Assembly (NCBI GenBank): GCA_021030915.1
Contig: JAGEMR010000001.1
Location: 372,001-436,000, forward strand
Direction: 5' to 3'
From: Astrothelium macrocarpum
Taxonomy: Eukaryota; Ascomycota; Dothideomycetes; Trypetheliales; Trypetheliaceae
DNA: 64,000 nt
Part shown: positions 60,447 through 64,000 of the stretch, in pieces
Layout of the letters: each line of letters starts with the position of its first letter
Position numbering within the stretch: the stretch's first letter is position 1
Program-made: the position numbers and the translations under genes
Notes under the pieces: model-generated
What the model was told of the DNA's origin: nothing
The model's input: only the letters and a program-made list of their open reading frames with translations
Database searches by the model: none

Positions 60447-61754
60447 TTAGTCATTCATCCATGCTGCAATCCGGTTTCCACCGAACCTGGCCGCAAATCG
60501 CAAACCTGTTGAACCCATCGGAAAATAGCTGACGAGATACCAAATCAGGCATGCAAGTTGGACGATGGAAGAAAGAAGGGTTAGGACCAGCGATTTGAGC
60601 TAGCGTGATCACGCGGACATGTCAGTATTAGCTAGAACCAATGAGGAGGCGTGGGGGTAGCTGGGACGCAACATGGAATGCTCTGCAGCTAGGGCGAGCC
60701 AATCAAGGCGGGGTAAAGTAGAACAACTTACCCCAAGAGCAAAATAGAGGGTGAGGGCAATGGATCCAAAATATGCGGCTGTGAAGGGCAGCCGGGGCCC
60801 TGAAAGCAGGTGTTGCACTACATGGTTGTGATAGGTCAATAGTGACGTTCATGAATTCCCAAGAGTTCGGAGCACAACACGTACCGTATGCTAATGGCCC
60901 TAACACCACTGCCCACGAAGCGAGGAATAGAGCTGATGCCACTGACCACCTGAACGGATTAGCAGCGATTAGCCATACGCTATCTGTGACAGATGACTAC
61001 TCGATTCGTCTGGCAAGGGACCATGCAGACTAGCGGACCGAGAGAAGCTGATGCACCCTTCCGAAGCTAGTTGCCGCATGATCGAATTGCTAACGGCATG
61101 TCTAAGATGGGGTGTGGCTGGTGAAGGCTCATGATGTAAGAGATGCAACTAGTGGCAAAGAGAGACGGGGGCTTCTTGCACAACAGTTGCGAAGCAAAAA
61201 GGAATATGGGAGCAAACACTTACAGGATTGCAAACTTGGTAGGCCTGAGCGTCAATATAGGCAACAGCGTGAAACAGATAACAAACAAAGCCAAGGCAGC
61301 AAGGTTGAATGCAGCAAATATCAAGAGGCGATCCCATCGACTCACTGTTGGGAATGGAATTAGCGTGTATTTGGACGATTCGTGGCTGGATCGCGCGGTT
61401 CTACATGCCTGCTACTCGGGGAGTGACCACGCAGGAACTCTACATTTGTCACATTGGCCCAGAATGGCATTCACGTATGATTCCGAGGACCCTGAAAGCC
61501 CCCCCCCCCAAAAAAAGAGAAAAAAGCAACTTACGAGCAAACCAGCCCTCTTCCTCTTCTCGACGACTTGGAGCTGGAAGAGGAGCACCGGGGCTCTCTT
61601 GAGTGGGTAGCCTAACATAGCCTCCATTGCCAAAAGGATTCAATGACTGTAGCCTGCCCATGAGTGATGGAGGGTTGGTCCGGACGGGGACATCGGGATC
61701 TCTGCGGGACCAGCCCAAAGAATTCATCGAGTCCCTAAAGGATGAAGATGCCAT
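60447..61754 (-). CDS. sft2: Sft2 vesicle transport protein
   Basis: Five minus-strand exons: 61754-61535, 61344-61224, 60949-60885, 60817-60732 and 60599-60447. All phases close and give 214 residues, the family length. Sft2 is a four-helix Golgi membrane protein that aids fusion of endosome-derived vesicles with the Golgi. The N-terminus MASSSFRDSMNSLGWSRRD, then GYVRLPTQESPGAPLPAPSR and EEEEGWFALSRWDRLLIF, are diagnostic. Helices include FNLAALALFVICFTLLP, SALFLASWAVVLGPLAY, FTAAYFGSIALTLYFALG and IVQLACLIWYLVSYFPMGS. Introns are unusually long for this window (190 and 274 bp for the first two). Confidence 0.95.
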
Positions 61755-63836
61755 TTTCCCTGCCGCAGATGCCAAATGTACAAATTTCGAGAACAAAAGC
61801 CGTCCGTTCCGGGGGGTGGACACCACCAGCAGTATCGATGGCTGGACCCTGGTTTGAAATGTTTATCAACGTGCGAAACAAAGCTTGGCAGCAAGTTTTG
61901 ATAGATATCTTTGCCAAGACGGGGGTCAAGAGGGGTCTCGAGAAGGTGGGGACACGAGTGCAGGGCGGCGGGTGCGGAGGGAAGATTGCGTGCAGATGAT
62001 CTTCGCGACGCAGGGAATGGAGGTTAAAAATGCCGTTCAATCGACTAAGCCAGACGGACCCAATGACAGGATGTCTGAGGATGTTCCAGCTTAAGGGTCG
62101 TCAAGCAGGCTTGTGATTAGGTCCCGAGAGCTGTGGGCTGATGCGGCGTGGAAAACGGACGAAGCTTTCTAGATGGGATGCGTCAGTCGAAGCGTATAGA
62201 CTTGTTCTCCCGCAACAGACGCGTTCATACACAATGGAGAGGCCGATACTGGAGATGACCAGAGGTGGCAACGGTTGGGTAGCGTTCCGGATGCGCGTAG
62301 TGCTTCAGCGTGGGTGGGGGGGAAGGGTGGTGAGGAGTGCGGTTTACTAAGACTGGGCTTGGGAGGTGCCGATCATTGCTTGAGCGAGCCCTTCGACTCA
62401 GCGGGTGTGGCTGCTCCACGCCTAAAAGAACCGCCGCCTACGACAGAACAAGGACAAGCTAGTGCCTCCAGTCCCTTCGTCAAGGATTCGCGCGTGCGCC
62501 CAAGGTACCTGGGCAAAAGCTCAGCTTCCCACGACGCGCAGGTACCCATCCGGAGGCCGCGCTTCGGCGACGAGGCAGACAACCGGGCGAACAGAAACAA
62601 GCAACAGATGACAGCGCTGAGGAATCCGGTAGCAATAGAGATGCAAATGAGTCACGATGGGGGCCGTACTGGGCATTTGCAAAGAGCCGGAGCATCGGGT
62701 ACGCGTCCGAGTGAGACTTGGATGTAGAGAGCAGGGCACAAGGACTCTAGCTAGACACCACCATGGCGAGGGTAGGCACACTGTTTGGAGTGGGAGTGCG
62801 GTTTCGTGATCATCACCGCCCACTGTGCTATTGAAGCGCCGCCGGCAGCGCAAGTAATAAAGCAGCCATAGCCCGTCCTCGCCCGAACTGAGAGCGAGGT
62901 TCTGCTGGTCCGTCTATTGCAAACATCAAAGCCTGAGTGCGTCTTTGCTTGCCCCACCAAACACCACTGCAGCTCTCAAATCATCAACTGCCACTTCCAC
63001 TGCTATTTATTGTCCTCTCCATTGTCGGCACGCCCCACTGCGGCCCTGCACTCCAGCCTCATCCGCCGCAAAATCTGGAAATCGATATCGATCCTGTCAG
63101 CAACGGCCAGAGGTCATCTCGGACTTGGTCTGCGCACATTCCTCAGAGCGAGAGTAAGCCGGTTTCGAGGCCCATCGAAGCGCTGATTCGACGAGAGGGC
63201 GCGCGGAGTCGAGGCTTAGGGACGCTTGGCTCGCTACCGATTCGCCCACGGTTGACCGCCTTGTCGGTGAACGAGCGCTTGTCGCAAAGCAGCTATCCAA
63301 ACTCTCACTGCGGCGCCGCCGACAGCTCGACGGTCGCCACCATCGCCATTTATCCTCTCCCCAGCGTGCTCTCCCTTGCGCAGCGTGTTTCTTGGTAACA
63401 TTCCGGCGCGACCGGGCATCGAGACGCCGCACGCTGGGTTTGCTGCAGCGATCTACATCTCGGCCTGCTTCGGCGCACGATCCGCCCTCAACCGCCACTA
63501 TCCCCGCGGCGAAGAGAGTTTGTCCTACGCAGCGAGCCCCTCCTGTCGCAACTCACAACACTGCGCTCTTTGTCCCGGCGCCGTTCTTTACCCGGACGCC
63601 TGAGACCGCCTTCTCTTGCCTCGACAAGGGCGCCATCCGACACCGGGGAAGGCCCCGCCGGTCCAGCGACGAGCAGAGCAGCGCAGTCTCCACCTCGTTT
63701 GCTACTCGCCCTCACCGCACACCGCATTGGGCCGACCACAATTCTGACCCACGCAGCCTCTACGCTTGCTTGCCTCTCACAACGAACTACGTGAGTCTCT
63801 TTCACTTTCTCAACTGACCGCCCGTCCCCAAAATGC
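61755..63836. other. Intergenic, GC-rich right half
   Basis: No supported gene. 62.9-63.8 kb is GC-rich, probably promoter and 5' leader of the gene at 63837. GTGAGT at 63791 could be a 5' UTR splice donor. Confidence 0.5.
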
Positions 63837-64000
63837 ATGTCTGAAGTTTCCCTTGATCCCACAAGAGCCAGCCATACACATCCGCCCCAGAGCCAGGGCA
63901 GATCCACGACTGTCTCACGCAAGCATTGGGGTACTCAATTACTTCGTGCAGCATTCTGCAAGCCCGAATTTGGCTCAGACATCTGGACGAAGGGAGCTTT
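63837..64000 (+). CDS. Start of an unrecognised gene (3' truncated by window)
   Basis: An open frame from ATG at 63837 to the window end reads MSEVSLDPTRASHTHPPQSQ and continues with coding-like sequence (KHWGTQLLRAAFCKPEFGSD). Only 54 codons are visible and no family can be assigned. An earlier ATG at 63833 ends after three codons. Confidence 0.45.
   Translation, partial: MSEVSLDPTRASHTHPPQSQGRSTTVSRKHWGTQLLRAAFCKPEFGSDIWTKGA

Noticed and set aside
63392..63817. 141-codon plus-strand frame before the last gene
   Set aside because: Arg/Pro/Ser-rich chance frame in GC-rich leader DNA. The frame from 63837 is better supported.
1..64000. CRISPR array, prophage, bacterial operon or intact transposase
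   Set aside because: None seen. All genes are eukaryotic with introns, and no transposase or reverse transcriptase motifs were recognised.

Overview
This window is nuclear DNA from a filamentous ascomycete (Pezizomycotina). The evidence is short GT-AG introns (about 40-270 bp) with CTRAY-like branch points, fungus-restricted families (PTH11-type rhodopsin-like membrane protein, HET domain, DUF3176, DUF3237, Helo-like N-terminus, OTT_1508-like deaminase), and clear orthologs of fungal housekeeping genes. I could not fix the class or species. All gene models were spliced by eye. Where the reading phase closed exactly across every intron, I say so.

Layout: 1-10.9 kb holds the 3' part of a giant Lys-rich Trp-Gly repeat protein and the histone chaperone Hir1, both on +. 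11.7-14.2 kb holds a Helo-like/ankyrin-type signalling protein and a tRNA-like gene. 15.3-24.9 kb is accessory: a DUF3237 protein (-), a decayed copper P-type ATPase, a PTH11-type membrane protein, a doubtful small ORF, a GC-rich short-chain dehydrogenase and an unrecognised acidic protein (-). 26.2-29.3 kb holds a tandem pair on -: an OTT_1508-like deaminase followed 162 bp later by a protein kinase. 30.9-32.9 kb is a DUF3176 membrane protein (-). 33-36.8 kb is gene-poor and carries relics and one copy of a dispersed repeat. 36.8-38.4 kb is a membrane-anchored phytase-type histidine acid phosphatase (+).

From 40.7 kb housekeeping genes dominate: Rsc7/Swp82 chromatin-remodelling subunit (-), a long GC-rich stretch without genes, Apq12 (-), a mucin-like single-pass membrane protein (-), a HET-domain protein (+), the exosome nuclease Dis3/Rrp44 (-) head to head with anthranilate phosphoribosyltransferase (+), and Sft2 (-). 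A new gene starts at 63837 and runs off the right edge.

Theme: three loci look like parts of fungal nonself-recognition or conflict systems (Helo-like/ankyrin protein, deaminase plus kinase, HET protein). They sit in AT-richer, relic-bearing stretches between conserved genes. The deaminase-kinase pair is the best candidate for an undescribed system. The giant Trp-Gly/poly-Lys repeat protein is the best candidate for an undescribed protein architecture.
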